Part shown: in pieces, positions 6,553 through 7,757 of the stretch | Layout of the letters: the number at the start of each line of letters is the position of its first letter | Position numbering within the stretch: position 1 is the first letter of the stretch | Assembly (NCBI GenBank): GCA_031732875.1 | Contig: JAVMKL010000044.1 | Coordinates: forward strand, 1 to 7,757 | Source: JAVMKJ01 sp031732875 | Lineage (GTDB): Bacteria; Pseudomonadota; Gammaproteobacteria; Competibacterales; Competibacteraceae | DNA length: 7,757 nucleotides | Direction of reading: 5' to 3' | Translations under genes and position numbers: made by a program | Notes under the pieces: generated by a model | Seen by the model: only the letters and a program-made list of their open reading frames with translations | Told to the model about the DNA's origin: nothing | Database searches by the model: none

Positions 6553-6573
6553 GCGCCGCCGTTCTGGCGGCGC
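6553..6573 (+). terminator. GC-rich stem-loop between etfA and the acyl-CoA dehydrogenase gene
   Basis: GCGCCGCC (6553-6560) pairs perfectly with GGCGGCGC (6566-6573) across the five-base loop GTTCT. The stem is all G-C and begins 25 bp after the etfA stop. What follows (TTCGTCTCC) is pyrimidine-rich but not a T-run, so it is at best a weak intrinsic terminator. It may instead protect the 3' end of the etfBA message or be a partial terminator that sets the etfBA to dehydrogenase expression ratio. Confidence 0.45.
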
Positions 6574-6616
6574 TTCGTCTCCCCCCGCAGCGCAACTCCA
6601 TATCCCGAACATATCC

Positions 6617-6623
6617 AAGGAGG
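6617..6623 (+). promoter_or_regulatory. Consensus ribosome binding site of the acyl-CoA dehydrogenase gene
   Basis: AAGGAGG, a full Shine-Dalgarno consensus, ends five bases before the ATG at 6629. It is clearly the strongest site in the window and fixes the start of the last gene, predicting efficient translation. Confidence 0.85.
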
Positions 6624-6628
6624 CGTCC

Positions 6629-7757
6629 ATGACCGCCTATTTCGCCCCAACCCGCGACATGCAGTTTGTCATCAACGAACTGGCCGGCCTGTCCGAAGTC
6701 GCCGCCCTGCCGGTTTTCGCCGCGCAGGACATCGGCCCGGAACTGGTGGAAGCCGTGCTGGAGGAAGCCGCCAAGCTGGCCTCGGAAGTGCTGGCGCCGC
6801 TCAACCATGTCGGCGACGTGCAGGGCGCGCGCCTATCGCCGGAAGGGGTCATCCCGGTCGACGGCTTCACCGAAGCCTATCGCAAATTCATCGAAGGTGG
6901 CTGGAACGGCGTCGGTTGCCACGCCAAATTCGGCGGGCAGGGACTACCGGAGTTGATCAATACCGCCACCCAGGAAATGTGGAACTCCGCCAACATGTCG
7001 TTCGCGCTGTGCCCGCTGCTCAACGCCGGCGCCATCGAAGCGATCAGCCGCGCCGGTTCCGAGGAGCAGCAGGCGCTGTACCTGCCGAAAATGGTCAGCG
7101 GCGAATGGACCGGCACCATGAACCTGACCGAGTCGCAGGCCGGCTCCGATCTGTCGGCGGTGCGGACTCGCGCGGTGCCCCACGGCGATCATTACCGGAT
7201 CTTCGGCCAGAAGATCTTCATCACCTGGGGCGAGCACAACATGACCGAGAACACCATCCACCTGGTGTTGGCTCGTACCCCGGACGCGCCGGAAGGGGTC
7301 AAGGGCATCTCGCTGTTCATCGTGCCCAAGTTCCTGGTCAACCCGGACGGCTCGCTCGGCGCCCGCAACGACGTGCACGCCGTTTCGATCGAGCACAAGC
7401 TGGGCATTCACGCCAGCCCGACCTGCGTGATGGCCTTCGGCGACCGGGACGGGGCGGTCGGCTACCTGGTGGGCGAGGAGAACAAAGGACTGGCCTACAT
7501 GTTCATCATGATGAACGAAGCCCGGTTCAAGGTCGGCGTGCAGGGCGTGGCCATCGGCGAACGCGCCTACCAGGCCGCCCGCGAGTACGCCAAGGACCGG
7601 GTGCAGGGCCGGCCGGTCGGAGTCAAGAGCGGCGACCGGGTGACGATCATCCACCACCCCGACGTGCGGCGAATGTTGATGGCCATGAAGGCGCAAAACG
7701 AAGCGATGCGGGCGTTGGCCTACGTGGTCGCCAAGCACATGGATCTGGCCCGCCACC
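6629..7757 (+). CDS. Acyl-CoA dehydrogenase, large DmdC-type family (3' truncated)
   Basis: 376 codons are visible and the frame stays open to the window edge. The family is usually near 590-600 residues with a C-terminal extension, so about a third is missing. These FAD enzymes make the alpha,beta double bond in acyl-CoAs and pass electrons to ETF, consistent with etfBA just upstream. Visible: N-terminus MTAYFAPTRDMQFVINELAG; helical domain with GWNGVGCHAKFGGQGLPELI (91-110); the flavin-contacting MNLTESQAGSDLSAVRTRA (164-182); KIFITWGEHNMTENTIHLVL (195-214); SIEHKLGIHASPTCVMAFG (253-271); and VGEENKGLAYMFIMMNEARF (281-300). The spacing and the MMNEARFKVGVQG segment resemble DmdC (3-methylmercaptopropionyl-CoA dehydrogenase) and its many homologues more than short FadE or butyryl-CoA dehydrogenases. 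The catalytic glutamate of the C-terminal helical domain probably lies beyond the window. Substrate is unknown: DmdC-like enzymes occur widely in bacteria without DMSP metabolism. A consensus Shine-Dalgarno fixes the start. Confidence 0.92.
   Translation, partial: MTAYFAPTRDMQFVINELAGLSEVAALPVFAAQDIGPELVEAVLEEAAKLASEVLAPLNHVGDVQGARLSPEGVIPVDGFTEAYRKFIEGGWNGVGCHAKFGGQGLPELINTATQEMWNSANMSFALCPLLNAGAIEAISRAGSEEQQALYLPKMVSGEWTGTMNLTESQAGSDLSAVRTRAVPHGDHYRIFGQKIFITWGEHNMTENTIHLVLARTPDAPEGVKGISLFIVPKFLVNPDGSLGARNDVHAVSIEHKLGIHASPTCVMAFGDRDGAVGYLVGEENKGLAYMFIMMNEARFKVGVQGVAIGERAYQAAREYAKDRVQGRPVGVKSGDRVTIIHHPDVRRMLMAMKAQNEAMRALAYVVAKHMDLARH

Noticed and set aside
2982..7757. A dedicated DMSP degradation cluster
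   Set aside because: No dmdA, dmdB, dmdD or DMSP lyase is present, and AcuI and DmdC homologues are common in bacteria that do not use DMSP. Kept only as a hypothesis.
1..7757. CRISPR arrays, tRNA or rRNA genes, transposases, phage genes
   Set aside because: No regularly spaced repeats, no tRNA cloverleaf arms, no rRNA-like segments and no mobile-element protein motifs were seen on either strand.

Overview
The window is GC-rich (roughly 60-65% by eye), densely coding, and uses ATG starts with recognisable Shine-Dalgarno sites. Protein style points to a gammaproteobacterium: an AcuI/YhdH-type reductase very close to the enterobacterial form, canonical EtfBA, and a large kinase of the kinase-linker-transmembrane-SUMF1 type seen in environmental Gammaproteobacteria. 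A finer placement, for example a Competibacter-like polymer-storing bacterium, would only be a guess.

The left part (1-2942) is a signalling region. It holds the last 39 codons of a probable PP2C-family phosphatase. After a 171-bp gap containing an AT-rich stretch comes an 882-residue membrane-spanning Ser/Thr kinase with a C-terminal formylglycine-generating-enzyme-like (SUMF1/C-type-lectin fold) domain, which should lie in the periplasm. Phosphatase and kinase are codirectional and look like a reversible phosphorylation pair.

The middle (2982-4545) is on the minus strand: an AcuI-family acrylyl-CoA reductase gene followed by a MaoC/PhaJ-like enoyl-CoA hydratase gene, separated by 100 bp. 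The hydratase converges with the kinase gene, with only 39 bp between their stop codons.

The right part (4810-7757) is on the plus strand, divergent from acuI across a 264-bp intergenic region. It holds etfB, etfA (18-bp gap) and, after a 100-bp gap with a GC-rich hairpin, the first 376 codons of a large DmdC-type acyl-CoA dehydrogenase that runs off the window. EtfBA is the expected electron acceptor of this dehydrogenase. Together with the hydratase and acrylyl-CoA reductase, the right two-thirds is an acyl-CoA oxidation/reduction neighbourhood handling short or unusual acyl chains; the actual substrate cannot be read from the sequence.

I found no rRNA, tRNA, CRISPR array, insertion sequence or phage gene. 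No wholly new system is evident. The most noteworthy points are the kinase's ectodomain, which lacks the FGE catalytic cysteines, the AcuI/MaoC/Etf/DmdC-like grouping, and several small dyad-symmetry elements in the intergenic regions.
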